A stretch of 64,000 nucleotides of DNA from Flavobacteriaceae bacterium R38 (GTDB taxonomy: Bacteria; Bacteroidota; Bacteroidia; Flavobacteriales; Flavobacteriaceae): positions 1 through 64,000 of the forward strand of contig WXYP01000003.1 in assembly GCA_009901575.1 (NCBI GenBank), read 5' to 3'. The notes under the pieces were generated by a model. It searched no databases and was not told where the DNA came from. It saw only the letters and a program-made list of their open reading frames with translations. This document shows, piece by piece, positions 17,785-26,295 of the stretch. Positions within the stretch are counted from its first letter, which is position 1, and each line of letters begins with the position of its first letter. Position numbers and translations under genes: made by a program.

Positions 17785-19227
17785 TTATAAAGAATTAGGA
17801 GTTAGATTGTTTAATATAGCATTAGTACCTATTGAAGTTCCATTGCTTTTAATTAACCCCACTTGATTTAATGTGAATTGATTGCCTGTGAACAAATCGC
17901 CTGGCGTATCCTGGATAAACGTAGAATTAGTAATATTTACAGTAACTGTATTATCTGGTTGTGTTATGTTTAATATTCTACCAGATAATGTTATATGACT
18001 ATCTATTATATTCAATGTTCCGGGAGCATTGAATGAAAAATCTATTTTACCAGTAAAATTTTCAAATGTTTTATTAGAAACTCCTGATATAGCTCCTGCT
18101 TTTAAAGTGCCTGTAATTATTGTATCAGCTCTTACCAATATATTTACATTAGATACCGTATCATTTAATTTAAAATATGAAAAATCGAGATCTACAATAC
18201 CTGTAGCGTTTAAATTCCCCACTTCAAAAGTTTCTATTAATCCTATTCTTAATGATGGATTATTTATATCTAATGATTCAGTTTTTATATATTTAAAATC
18301 TTGTAAAGCGAAATTATACGTAGCAGCAGTAAGATCATTTATTGATATACTTTTCGAAATAATTTTCCCTAGATTACTTTTCGAATGAAATTGAGATTGA
18401 TTTTTAATCTCTAAATTATTAACCTCGATTTTAGTATTAGTTAGCTCAGTTCTGTTATGTAATACTTTGAATGAACCTTTATTATCAATGATAAGATTAT
18501 TTGCTTTCACTGTTAACTGTTCAGTCTGGAATACCGAAGAGGCAGATGTTATAAAATGAAGATTAGAATAAGGCATAAAAAAATCTAAATAACCCAAAGC
18601 TCCATCAGATTGATGTAATATTGTCGAATTATTAAATAAGAGATTGACTTGCCTGTTTTTTACTATAAACTTTAAGGGTCTGTTGGGTATGGTTTCCGAA
18701 AAAGTTACAGTAGTATTTGATGGAGCAATAACCTCTATTTTCCAAACATTGACATCATCATTTGGCAGAGAATTATAAACAGCAGTATCAGTTTTAAATG
18801 GTTTGTCTATATTTCCAATTTCTCCAGTAATATCATTACCATTTATACTATCGATAAAAACAGTAAAAGGAATTAAAGAAAGAGAACTATTTTCCAGGTT
18901 TTCCAGTTTATCTTTTAAAACTGTTGTAAAATCTTCTGTAGAAAGTTGTTTTCCCGGTTCAACAGTTACCTTGTTATTTAAAGCATCGAGTAAGCCATTA
19001 ACCTGGTCGATATCCCAATTGTCAGGAATCAAAGTTTTAGGGATAGTAAATGTAGATTGATCCTGGAATAAGATTCCTATATCTCCATTTACTAACGGTT
19101 CGATAGAAATAATTAGCTTCCCTTCATCTTTATGATATAAACTGTCAATAAGATCATAAAACTGTTGTTGTGTAGGTTTATCCCCAGTTTCAAAGTATGT
19201 TTTAAGTGTTTCTATTGTTTGTTTCAT
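17785..19227 (-). CDS. Fibre-like protein, beta-solenoid body
   Basis: 480 residues. N-terminal ETGDKPTQQQF module with DSLYHKDEGK (residues 1-40), a short domain with LIISIEPLVNGDIGILFQD shared with two other proteins, a VNGLLDALNNKV...LKDKLENLEN helix, and from ~130 a long series of short beta-strands with Asn turns (DSINGNDITGEIGN, then repeated NNLIIDNKGSF-like units) as in right-handed beta-helix tail spikes. Likely a receptor-binding fibre. Separated from the upstream LamG gene by a strong hairpin. Confidence 0.62.
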   Translation of the reverse strand: MKQTIETLKTYFETGDKPTQQQFYDLIDSLYHKDEGKLIISIEPLVNGDIGILFQDQSTFTIPKTLIPDNWDIDQVNGLLDALNNKVTVEPGKQLSTEDFTTVLKDKLENLENSSLSLIPFTVFIDSINGNDITGEIGNIDKPFKTDTAVYNSLPNDDVNVWKIEVIAPSNTTVTFSETIPNRPLKFIVKNRQVNLLFNNSTILHQSDGALGYLDFFMPYSNLHFITSASSVFQTEQLTVKANNLIIDNKGSFKVLHNRTELTNTKIEVNNLEIKNQSQFHSKSNLGKIISKSISINDLTAATYNFALQDFKYIKTESLDINNPSLRIGLIETFEVGNLNATGIVDLDFSYFKLNDTVSNVNILVRADTIITGTLKAGAISGVSNKTFENFTGKIDFSFNAPGTLNIIDSHITLSGRILNITQPDNTVTVNITNSTFIQDTPGDLFTGNQFTLNQVGLIKSNGTSIGTNAILNNLTPNSL

Positions 19228-19243
19228 ATGATTTTAATTATTG

Positions 19244-19271
19244 AATACGGGGAATTTTAATTCCCCGTATT
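19244..19271. terminator. Perfect hairpin between two fibre genes
   Basis: Arms of 13 bases, AATACGGGGAATT (19244-19256) and AATTCCCCGTATT (19259-19271), with a 2-base spacer. It lies between the stop of the LamG fibre gene and the start of the next leftward gene. The T-run after it is weak, so it may attenuate or protect mRNA rather than fully terminate. Confidence 0.55.
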
Positions 19272-19288
19272 GTTATTTTACTTTGTTT

Positions 19289-21187
19289 TCAGACAATTAA
19301 TTCATTGTTTAAAACAGCAAGTTCATCAGAAGTCAGGGCACTATTGAATATTAGCACTTCTCTCATAGACCCCGGATAGAAGAATGCAAAATCGTCACCT
19401 GCAGCATTATTTTGCCTGGCACCTAATAATGTACTAAGTGAATTTACTGTAGTAGATGTAACGGTATCATTTATTCTCGCTACACCATCTTCATACAATG
19501 TAAATGTATTGTCGTCATTATAAACCAATGTAATTAGCGTTGGTTTTGTAGGCACAGACGTACTATACGTATCCTGAGTATTGAGATTAAATGTGATTAA
19601 TAAATTATTGAAGTAGAAAAAAGCATATTGCCTGGAACTTGATAATCCTTTATGGATTAATGCCCCATTAGCATTATTTTCTCCTGTTAAAATAGCTATT
19701 GTTCTTGCCTGGCCAGGTTGAAAGTTTAATTCTGGCGGAGTGCCAAAATCCAGAAAATCATCTACTCCGTCAAATTTAACCTCTTTACTTCCATCAGCTG
19801 CAATCTGCAAAACAGGTTGTCTGTTTACTGCATCTTGAGATGCATTTAAAGAATCTCCAATAACATTGTTCCATGATGTAACAGGTTCTCCAGTTAAAGC
19901 AAGCACTGTCTCATTCATCATAGTGTCTCCATTTAACCGGGTAATTAACGATGGTATGCTATTAATAAGATCTAATTTTTCATTTATTGTAATAGAACTA
20001 ATCTCTATGGCATCTCCAATGGTATTGGAAGTAAATCCGGGATAAACTTTAATACCCACAACAGGGTTATTAGGTGTAAAGGTAACAGTGCCCTCTACCC
20101 AATCAGTTCCGGAAAATGAGATGTCATAAGAAGCATTTGCTACACCTTCCCAGTTGAAAATACCTCCATCTCCCTGGGCATTTCTAGCCCTAAAAGTTGC
20201 GATATATTCTGTTCCTTGCGTCAAATAATCTAACTGGATTCTTCCAAATCCGGCCGAAACGTCTGTTGTTTCAAGTCGGATTACATGATCATCCCCTAAA
20301 TCAGTATCTGTTGATGAAACAGAAGTAATAGAAATTTTACTAGTACTAGGCCAGTTCCCCGTAGAATTTACATCGGTTCCAGCCGCATCATTTTCAGTAT
20401 ATAGATTCGTAGAATTAGTATTATTATTGCTCAGATATGCTATAATATCATCTTTGTTTATGTCTGTCAAAACAGAATTATACATCCAAATACCTCTGAC
20501 ATTAGCATCGAGTAAATCAAATGCATCCTGACGCCCACCAATCAATAAATCATAAGTAGTTTGATTAACAGGGTTGGTCGGAATAGAAAAATTCCAATCA
20601 GTATCATTTTTTCTTAGCGTTACAGTATCTGTAGCAGCGGTATATGTCATTATAAAAATATCATTGGAAGCTCCCTGGGTACTTGGTGTATAGGTTTGCC
20701 CACCTACAGCAGTTCGCCATTTAGAAGCTTGTAAACCAAATTGATATTGAAAACTTCCACTATTTCCGTTAGCCCAGGTTACAAAGGCATTTTCTCCCGG
20801 AGCATAACGACTACCTAATTGTACCACAATACTAAAATCATCTGTTCCGGCAATAAAATTCAAGTCTGAAGGTTGTCCGGCCGAAAAAGCAACGTTTGAA
20901 AAACTGACCTCTTTGATTCCGTTTACAATTTCCAGAGTTGATAATGCCGGATTCTGTGAAGTTAAATCATTACTTCCGTAAGCATCTGCCCATGTTGTAA
21001 TTATATCACCGTCTGATCCTTCTATATCATCTGCTTTCCAGCCACTAATAAGGTTTCCGAAACCACTCATAGGGTCTAAACTTGCCGTGTTATCCAGTAT
21101 TAGAGAATTTCCTAGATAACTTTTTTTAATTTCTGTAGCACCTAAATACACTTTATTTAATGTGCCATTACCTAGTTTGATACTCAT
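19289..21187 (-). CDS. Fibre/adhesin protein with two LamG-like domains
   Basis: 632 residues. A short phage-type leader (KLGNGTLNKVYLGATEIKK) is followed by two concanavalin-like LamG domains at ~45-250 (SGWKADDIEGSDGDIITTWAD... GGRQDAFDLLDANVRGIWMY) and ~405-630 (SWNNVIGDSLNASQDAVNR... GSMREVLIFNSALTSDELAVL), with a carbohydrate-binding-like beta-sandwich between (~265-400). Such domains bind glycans, so this is probably the receptor-binding component. It is 2 bases from the preceding gene and shares the leftward operon. Confidence 0.72.
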   Translation of the reverse strand: MSIKLGNGTLNKVYLGATEIKKSYLGNSLILDNTASLDPMSGFGNLISGWKADDIEGSDGDIITTWADAYGSNDLTSQNPALSTLEIVNGIKEVSFSNVAFSAGQPSDLNFIAGTDDFSIVVQLGSRYAPGENAFVTWANGNSGSFQYQFGLQASKWRTAVGGQTYTPSTQGASNDIFIMTYTAATDTVTLRKNDTDWNFSIPTNPVNQTTYDLLIGGRQDAFDLLDANVRGIWMYNSVLTDINKDDIIAYLSNNNTNSTNLYTENDAAGTDVNSTGNWPSTSKISITSVSSTDTDLGDDHVIRLETTDVSAGFGRIQLDYLTQGTEYIATFRARNAQGDGGIFNWEGVANASYDISFSGTDWVEGTVTFTPNNPVVGIKVYPGFTSNTIGDAIEISSITINEKLDLINSIPSLITRLNGDTMMNETVLALTGEPVTSWNNVIGDSLNASQDAVNRQPVLQIAADGSKEVKFDGVDDFLDFGTPPELNFQPGQARTIAILTGENNANGALIHKGLSSSRQYAFFYFNNLLITFNLNTQDTYSTSVPTKPTLITLVYNDDNTFTLYEDGVARINDTVTSTTVNSLSTLLGARQNNAAGDDFAFFYPGSMREVLIFNSALTSDELAVLNNELIV

Positions 21188-21189
21188 AA

Positions 21190-21618
21190 TTAATCGGTTA
21201 TTATATAAAGCGTAGAAGCTAAAGGAGTGCCTGCGTCGTATTCTGCCTGTGTTAAAGACACAACATTAGACACAGTATCACTTCCGGAAGGTTCTGATGC
21301 AGTTTGACTGTTGATAGTATTTACTTCACCTACAGGACCTATAGCGCCTATTTGATTTTGTAATCCGTCTAAAGCCGCTCTTAATCCGGTGATAAAATCA
21401 ATAGAATGTGCATCGGGATGCTGATTCATAGGAATGGTCATTGAAGTTGTATCAGAAAAATTAAAAACAATATCCCCACCTAAAATTTGAGTAATACTGG
21501 TAATTATTTTTCCTTCATCTTTATGAACCAGGCTATCAAACACATCAGAAAATTGTTGTTGTGTAGGCGTATCTCCTGTTTCAAAATAGGATTTTAAAAT
21601 TGCTATTGTTTGTTTCAT
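21190..21618 (-). CDS. Short fibre-like protein with shared N-terminus
   Basis: 142 residues. N-terminal module ETGDTPTQQQF with DSLVHKDEGK, then the shared GGDIVFNFSDTTSMTIPMN block. It ends LTQAEYDAGTPLASTLYIITD, an ending typical of phage tail-fibre proteins in which an LTQAEYDA(L/G) segment closes the chain. May be a chaperone-like or adaptor partner for the LamG fibre directly downstream (2-base gap). Confidence 0.62.
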   Translation of the reverse strand: MKQTIAILKSYFETGDTPTQQQFSDVFDSLVHKDEGKIITSITQILGGDIVFNFSDTTSMTIPMNQHPDAHSIDFITGLRAALDGLQNQIGAIGPVGEVNTINSQTASEPSGSDTVSNVVSLTQAEYDAGTPLASTLYIITD

Positions 21619-21652
21619 TATTTTAATTTTTTATAATTTTTTTTGATAACTA

Positions 21653-23038
21653 TTACACCAGTTTTTTTATACTGAGGTTATCTAAAAGGATTTCTTGACC
21701 GACTACTGCACCTAATAAAAACCATTCAATAGTTGCAGTTCCTGTTAAAGTTCCTGTCACTATAGTATTATAATCTGCATAAGAATCGGTCATACTTATT
21801 TGTGTTCCATTCAGATTGCTAAAAGAATAAAGGCGTGCATCTGCTCCAGCTGATTTTTTCCCTCTCCATTTAATAACATATTGTTCCCCGTTTTCTACCG
21901 GGAATGAGTATCCTATTCGTCCATTTCCAGATTGATTTGCAGTTCCTTTAATCGCGAAGCTACTTTGATCAACATCAATAGACTCAACAGAAAGATCTAT
22001 AATGTTATTATTGATCCATCCAGTAGTTGAATCTACTTCATTATTTACTGAAGCAGCATTAGCATCACTATGTAATTCCGGATTTATGGCTCCTCCAACT
22101 AAATCGATCCATTGCGTACCATCAAAATATTCTAAATGATTATTGTTTTCGGTATTGATAATCATACTTCCCGGCCCTGCATTTTCTATAGATGATTTTG
22201 GCACAGGTATTAATTGAATGCTTCCGTTTTTATAAACAATAAATGCATTACTACGCTCTCTAACTATAAATTCAGTAGAACTATTTTGCAAATCCCCATT
22301 ACCAACAATGAAAAGAGGAGTGTTAGGGTTGTTATTAAGTGTAGAAAAAAGATTATCAGTGTACAATCCTGTTATTTCCTCTGATGCCTGACCAACAACT
22401 GTACTAGAACTATATTTATTAACATTTAAAGTCCCCAGAATGGTGTTTGAGTTAATACCATCTATCTCATTAGCAATACCACTAATGAGGTTAAAACCGT
22501 TATTTGATGATGACGATTTTGAAGAGTTATTTGCTCCAAAAACAGCATCAGCAAATCCATTACCTTCATTAGAATATCCATAGGTAAAAGAGTATTGATT
22601 GGTAGCCTTGTTATTAAACCCACCTGCAAAAGAAGCGTAATTACTGGCAATATTATTATGTCCTAATGTAAGAGAATGAGTTCCCGTTGCTCCTTTAGTT
22701 TCACTGGATTCTTCAGGATAACTTCCTAAGTCTAAAGCATTACTACCAATATTACCAACAGTATCTGAAGAAATTGAAGTTTTTCTGAGACCAATTCCGT
22801 TTCCTTCATCTATGGCTTCTAGTCCAAAGGAGGAAGTATCTGAGTTCATTGGAATGATAATGGATGTGGCATCCGATAAATCAAAACGAATATCTCCGTT
22901 AGGTAGGGCAACAATATCTACTATTGCCCTGCCTTCATCTTTATGTATTAAGCTATCAAAAAGGTCATAAAACTGTTCTTGTGTAGGTTTATCACCTGTT
23001 TCGAAATAGCTTTTTAAAACATCTAAAGCTTTTCTCAT
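21653..23038 (-). CDS. Fibre-like protein with YadA-head-like repeats
   Basis: 461 residues. N-terminal module ETGDKPTQEQF plus DSLIHKDEGR (1-42), the GDIRFDLSDATSIIIPMN block, then ~90-210 a run of short repeats with G-N-x-A-x-x-x-x-S-x-x-x-G periodicity (TLGHNNIASNYASFAGG, YGYSNEGNGFADAVFG), as in the left-handed beta-roll head of YadA-type trimeric adhesins. A C-terminal beta-sandwich (~320-461) is of carbohydrate-binding type. Likely a trimeric attachment fibre. The start overlaps the holin stop by one base (TAATG). Confidence 0.66.
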   Translation of the reverse strand: MRKALDVLKSYFETGDKPTQEQFYDLFDSLIHKDEGRAIVDIVALPNGDIRFDLSDATSIIIPMNSDTSSFGLEAIDEGNGIGLRKTSISSDTVGNIGSNALDLGSYPEESSETKGATGTHSLTLGHNNIASNYASFAGGFNNKATNQYSFTYGYSNEGNGFADAVFGANNSSKSSSSNNGFNLISGIANEIDGINSNTILGTLNVNKYSSSTVVGQASEEITGLYTDNLFSTLNNNPNTPLFIVGNGDLQNSSTEFIVRERSNAFIVYKNGSIQLIPVPKSSIENAGPGSMIINTENNNHLEYFDGTQWIDLVGGAINPELHSDANAASVNNEVDSTTGWINNNIIDLSVESIDVDQSSFAIKGTANQSGNGRIGYSFPVENGEQYVIKWRGKKSAGADARLYSFSNLNGTQISMTDSYADYNTIVTGTLTGTATIEWFLLGAVVGQEILLDNLSIKKLV

Positions 23039-23472
23039 TATTTTTTGATTTTTAAATGATTTTCATTTTTACCTTCTTTTGAAAGTGTTTCTATGGCATC
23101 TTTTAAATCTCCTTTTTTAAGCAGGTTTATTAGCGCTTTAAAAGGATTGACACCATAGATTTTGTTGAAATTTTCCATAATAGACTTTATCTCGGCGATG
23201 GCTATAAAACCTGCAATGATCTTTAAAAAAGGCACTTCTTCTACGATATTTTTTTCGAGAAAATAAGAAGCCATGATCACTAGATTGTAGATAAAGAACT
23301 TGGAAATAGTGTGTCCGATACGTTTACTTTGAATCGGAACCTTGTTTTTATAGGAGGCATAAGCACCAGTGATGAAATCGACAATAATTAAAAAAACCAT
23401 AGTAATCATTACCGCTTGCATTGGTGAAATTAATGCCATTGCCCAGAAACATACGTTCATAAGTTTATCCAT
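23038..23472 (-). CDS. Phage holin
   Basis: 144 residues with three to four hydrophobic segments (residues ~8-35, 65-85, 92-112) and a basic C-terminus ending ENHLKIKK. The VIMVDFITGAYASYKN-like motif (here IIVDFITGAYASYKNKVPI) and the late AIAEIKSIMENF match the phi29/Cph1-type phage holin family. Holins form membrane lesions that let the lysin reach the cell wall. It overlaps the lysin by 8 bases and the next gene by 1, forming a lysis cassette. Confidence 0.85.
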   Translation of the reverse strand: MDKLMNVCFWAMALISPMQAVMITMVFLIIVDFITGAYASYKNKVPIQSKRIGHTISKFFIYNLVIMASYFLEKNIVEEVPFLKIIAGFIAIAEIKSIMENFNKIYGVNPFKALINLLKKGDLKDAIETLSKEGKNENHLKIKK

Positions 23473-23893
23473 GTTTTTTTAGTTTTTTATAATCGAGTAC
23501 CCTGTTTTTTGGATAAGCCCGAATATTTACTTTGTTATTCTGGTTACCCCCAAGAATGTAAACATAGCGTTGTGTTTCTTTGATATAAAAGCCTACATGA
23601 CCTTTCCAGCTTTCGGGACTTTCCCGCCATAAAATGACGACATCACCCAGCTGAGGTTGATCTGTAGATTCTCCAACACTTAACCAGCTGCGTGCATTGA
23701 GCTTGCCGGTATATTCATAACCGCTTTTTTTAGCGATCCAATTGGCAAAAGCACTACACCAGGCCGTTTCATCTTTAAGCTTGGAACCGTCAAAACCCAA
23801 CTCGTGAAAGTAGGCTACAATTTGGGGGTTGTCTACAATACCGGGAACTTCTGTCACGCCGAATTGCGACAACGCCAGTTGAATTTTATCCAT
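23465..23893 (-). CDS. CHAP/NlpC-type peptidoglycan hydrolase (endolysin)
   Basis: 142 residues, a single domain of the TIGR02594/CHAP kind: FHELGFDGSKLKDETAWCSAFANWI holds the catalytic Cys near residue 46, and GHVGFYI (around 95) the catalytic His, followed by VYILGGNQNNKVNI. No signal peptide, so export would depend on the downstream holin. It lies in a lysis pair with the holin, which supports a role in host lysis rather than cell-wall recycling. Confidence 0.87.
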   Translation of the reverse strand: MDKIQLALSQFGVTEVPGIVDNPQIVAYFHELGFDGSKLKDETAWCSAFANWIAKKSGYEYTGKLNARSWLSVGESTDQPQLGDVVILWRESPESWKGHVGFYIKETQRYVYILGGNQNNKVNIRAYPKNRVLDYKKLKKHG

Positions 23894-23913
23894 GTATTAA
23901 AATGTGATTTAAA

Positions 23914-23987
23914 AAGCTAAAACTGTAAATGACGTATCATGATTTTGAAGAACTGGTTTTTTTGATACGCCCAGTATTTTTTAGCTT
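23914..23987. other. Long imperfect inverted repeat upstream of the lysin
   Basis: Arms AAGCTAAAACTG and CAGTATTTTTTAGCTT, with an inner pair GTATCA/TGATAC, give a 74-base hairpin in the 5' region of the lysin gene. It could be a terminator for upstream genes or a structured leader. Confidence 0.5.
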
Positions 23988-23993
23988 ATACCA

Positions 23994-24130
23994 TTTATCA
24001 CCTCAATTCACTGAAATAAAACACCCTTTTTTCCTTTCTATTTCATTAAAAAACAAGAATGAGAACTAAGCTATCATTCATTTTTCTAAAATCAATTAAA
24101 GAAAAAAATCATCGTTTTCTTTTTACAGTA
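23994..24130. repeat. Diverged leader repeat, copy 1 (before lysin)
   Basis: Contains CACTGAAATAA..., CCTTTCTATTTCA..., then two AT-rich segments ending TTTTCTTTTTA, in the same order as 29944-30070. Both copies lie upstream of leftward genes of the island (lysin and toxin). They may carry a common promoter or leader. Confidence 0.45.
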
Positions 24131-24346
24131 AATTAAAATAATAACTGATATTTTTTGATTAATAAAAACGGTAAACCGTTTGTTTGAAAAGCGTACTCAA
24201 AGATATGAAATATATAAGGGGAGGTCTAATATTTATAGGAGTTTTGACTGCAACTACGGGAGGGAATAAAGTAGAAAAAATACCAACTAAAAGCGGGTAT
24301 TGATTTAATTTAAAATATATGAGGCTTAAGTAATATTCCTTTCTGT

Positions 24347-24446
24347 CTAATTAGAAGGAAATTCTTGAATATTTTTTACTAGAGAAATGATATAATCCTC
24401 ACCATTTTCATTGAATGTATTTATTTTAGAGATAACAGGATCTAAA
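24347..24446 (-). pseudogene. Orphan C-terminal gene fragment
   Basis: On the minus strand an open stretch of ~33 codons (VSLDPVISKINTFNENGEDY...QEFPSN) ends at a TAG and has no start: it is cut off exactly at the short repeat 24446-24475. It looks like the 3' end of a gene removed by recombination at the repeat. Original family not recognised; its place suggests another immunity gene. Confidence 0.45.
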
Positions 24447-24475
24447 CTAACACGCTTTTTAAAAGCGCGCTAGTA
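24446..24475. repeat. Cassette repeat R1 (short form)
   Basis: ACTAACACGCTTTT and AAAAGCGCGCTAGTA meet almost directly. These are the two ends of the longer repeats R3 and R4, so R1 looks like an internally deleted copy reduced to its terminal inverted repeats. Confidence 0.65.
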
Positions 24476-24489
24476 ACTATTAGGGTTTG

Positions 24490-24750
24490 TTAAATTTTGG
24501 ATGGATTATAATTATTTGTTTTTTCTAAATACTCAAGCCCTTTAAGAGTGATTTGATAATGCCAATTGCTGTTATTGGAAGTTATAAGACCTTCATTTTC
24601 CATTTCCTTTAATAAATTAATAAAATCTCCTCCAATGATTCTGACTTCATTATCGAAATTAACTAATTTTTCTAAGTTGTTTAAAGGTAGGTTTCCACTA
24701 CCATTTTTTACTAATTCGAGTTTTTGTAGAATTGTTATTTTTTCTTTCAT
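24490..24750 (-). CDS. Hypothetical protein, winged-helix-like, in immunity array
   Basis: 86 residues from ATG 24750; a TTG 21 bases upstream is less likely. The pattern KITILQKLELVKNGSGNLPL...FINLLKEMENEGLI, then a beta-pair NSNWHYQITLKGLEYLEK resembles a small winged helix (helices followed by GLI...ITLKGLEYL). No family assigned. It lies between repeats R1 and R2, as one cassette of the array. Confidence 0.5.
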   Translation of the reverse strand: MKEKITILQKLELVKNGSGNLPLNNLEKLVNFDNEVRIIGGDFINLLKEMENEGLITSNNSNWHYQITLKGLEYLEKTNNYNPSKI

Positions 24751-24800
24751 CTCTTTATTTTTGAAAACCAAATAAACTTAAAATAGCATTTTTTTCTTCA

Positions 24801-24917
24801 GCGAGTTAATATACTATACAATTAAGATTGAAGTGAGATCCGGAGTAAATTTTTTATAAAAACAACAGTTATTTCCAAATATGGAAAAGAGGCATGCTTT
24901 ATAAAAACGTGCCGGTA
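24801..24917. repeat. Cassette repeat R2 (diverged copy)
   Basis: Begins GCGAGTTAAT and ends GGCATGCTTT...GTGCCGGTA, matching the internal and terminal parts of R3/R4 (GCGAGTTTATTT ... GGCACGCTTT...GCGCCAGTA) with many substitutions and deletions. Confidence 0.55.
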
Positions 24918-24941
24918 AAGAGCAATTATTAAATAAAAACT

Positions 24942-25370
24942 TTAATCTATTGACAAATAAATTGGTTTATTTTTTTCTAATCCTTCTTTAGTAATTAGAT
25001 AAATATTATGCATATCTTCTATCATTCTATCGTTATTTGGATTGAGCCTTAAATCTAATCGATATTCTTTTTCAAATATAATTCTTCTTGCAAACCCTTC
25101 TATTTTTGAGGAATCTCTAGACTCTAATTCACTTTTTATTTTTTCTTCAAAAACATCTTTCATTTTAAACATTTCTTCTCGAGATAATATGTAGTCTTGA
25201 AAAAAAGTATTTATTCTATCTCCTATCACAGAAAACAATAGTTCTTTATAAAGAGGAACCAAAGTACTACTTGAAGAACCTATTGCAAACTTCTTAAACT
25301 CGATATTTCTATGGTAGTCAATAGGTTCTTTATCTTTGTTGGTTACATTACTTATTACTATTCCATTCAT
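24942..25370 (-). CDS. Hypothetical protein in immunity array
   Basis: 142 residues, no signal or membrane segment, rich in Glu, Lys and Asp. The middle is helical (ELLFSVIGDRINTFFQDYILSREEMFKMKDVFEEKIKSEL), followed by EYRLDLRLNPNNDRMIEDMHNIYL. No family recognised. It lies next to a truncated gene fragment (25375-25556) and repeat R3 in a region of immunity-type genes, so a role as an immunity or orphan immunity protein is plausible from context only. Confidence 0.5.
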   Translation of the reverse strand: MNGIVISNVTNKDKEPIDYHRNIEFKKFAIGSSSSTLVPLYKELLFSVIGDRINTFFQDYILSREEMFKMKDVFEEKIKSELESRDSSKIEGFARRIIFEKEYRLDLRLNPNNDRMIEDMHNIYLITKEGLEKNKPIYLSID

Positions 25371-25374
25371 ATTT

Positions 25375-25556
25375 TTATTCTTTTAAAAACTTTAACAATA
25401 CTTTATCTCTAGAAATATCTTTATCTAGATCAAGTTCTAATCTAGTAAAACCATTATTTTTTGACCATTCTCCTGCAAAAGTAGAAAAGGCGCTTCTTAT
25501 TATTTGCGCTATCACTACAGCTTTTTTTCATAAAATTTAAAATATTGTATTTCCAT
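25375..25556 (-). pseudogene. Chimeric gene remnant: SMI1-like 5' end fused to an unrelated 3' end
   Basis: ATG at 25556 opens MEIQYFKFYEKKL and then stops. The first ~38 bases and upstream DNA are nearly identical to the start of the intact SMI1-like gene at 26290. After the stop, another frame carries AVVIAQIIRSAFSTFAGEW...DKVLLKFLKE to a stop at 25375. This is the scar of a recombination joining two gene ends. Confidence 0.7.
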
Positions 25557-25565
25557 AAAGACTAT

Positions 25566-25727
25566 CCTAACTAGCACGCTTTTATAAAGCGAGTTTATTT
25601 AATATGTAATGAAGATAATTGAAGTAAGGTTTTTTTCATAAGACTACTATTTACTAATTTACGGGTATGAAAAAAATAGTTAAATATAACTTTAAAAAAA
25701 GGCACGCTTTATAAAAGCGCGCCAGTA
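25566..25727. repeat. Cassette repeat R3, MITE-like with terminal inverted repeats
   Basis: 162 bases, more than 90 percent identical by eye to R4 (27124-27284). It begins CCTAACTAGCACGCTTTTAT and ends AAAAGCGCGCCAGTA, whose reverse complement resembles the start, so the unit has imperfect terminal inverted repeats. No coding capacity. R3 and R4 bracket three immunity-type genes. Confidence 0.8.
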
Positions 25728-25730
25728 GGA

Positions 25731-25760
25731 AATAAAAAAACCGCCCAATTTTGGGTGGTT
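25731..25760 (-). terminator. Rho-independent terminator after the SMI1-like gene
   Basis: On the minus strand AACCACCCA/TGGGCGGTT with a short loop is followed by a seven-base T-run. It ends transcription of the 27086-25784 gene set. Confidence 0.8.
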
Positions 25761-25783
25761 AATGTATTATTAAATGAAATTAT

Positions 25784-26290
25784 TTATTCATCTTCATAAG
25801 TTAACCCTTTTTCTTCAATTCTAACTTTTGCGTTACCATTAACGTATTTATCGAAAGAATCGAAGCTTTTATGAATATTTTTAGTAGAGGCATTTTCTTC
25901 GTCAATATATTCATTATCAAAAAAGTACACAGGTGGGTTCTCTGGGTCTTCTGCATCCGGATCATCAAAATAAAAAAAATCAAACTGTTCTCCTCCATCT
26001 AATTCTGCAATAACCCAAAAGTCGCGCGAAAACTTAAAACCATTATCAGCTAAAAGATTTTTAACTGTTTCTTGGCGTTCAATACCATACTCTAATGAGC
26101 TACTGATACCACTATCATAGATTCTTGGCTTCCCAATTGCTAAATACATAAACTCTTTATACGCTTTAGGGAAGGTTCTTCCTATTTTATTTTCAACAGA
26201 AGCTTCTATATTTTCAACAAATGGAATAATATACTTTCCTTCTATTTTTTCCAGGTTTTTTTCATAAAATTTTAAATATTGTATTTCCAT
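25784..26290 (-). CDS. SMI1/KNR4 family immunity protein
   Basis: 168 residues. The core IEASVENKIGRTFPKAYKEF matches the helix that opens SMI1/KNR4 domains (E..lg..lP..Y..f), followed by WVIAELDGGEQFDFFYFDD, the characteristic strand pair, and a late FDSFDKYV. This superfamily supplies immunity proteins against many contact-dependent and polymorphic toxins. It lies 5 bases after the endonuclease V-like gene and is flanked by repeat R3. Which toxin it counters is unknown. Confidence 0.82.
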   Translation of the reverse strand: MEIQYLKFYEKNLEKIEGKYIIPFVENIEASVENKIGRTFPKAYKEFMYLAIGKPRIYDSGISSSLEYGIERQETVKNLLADNGFKFSRDFWVIAELDGGEQFDFFYFDDPDAEDPENPPVYFFDNEYIDEENASTKNIHKSFDSFDKYVNGNAKVRIEEKGLTYEDE

Positions 26291-26295
26291 AAAGA

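Noticed and set aside
24205-24303. 32-codon plus-strand frame (MKYIRGGLIF...) after a short AAACGG/CCGTTT hairpin
   Set aside because: Has a hydrophobic start but stands opposite to all neighbours, has no clear ribosome site or homologue, and is too short to separate from chance.
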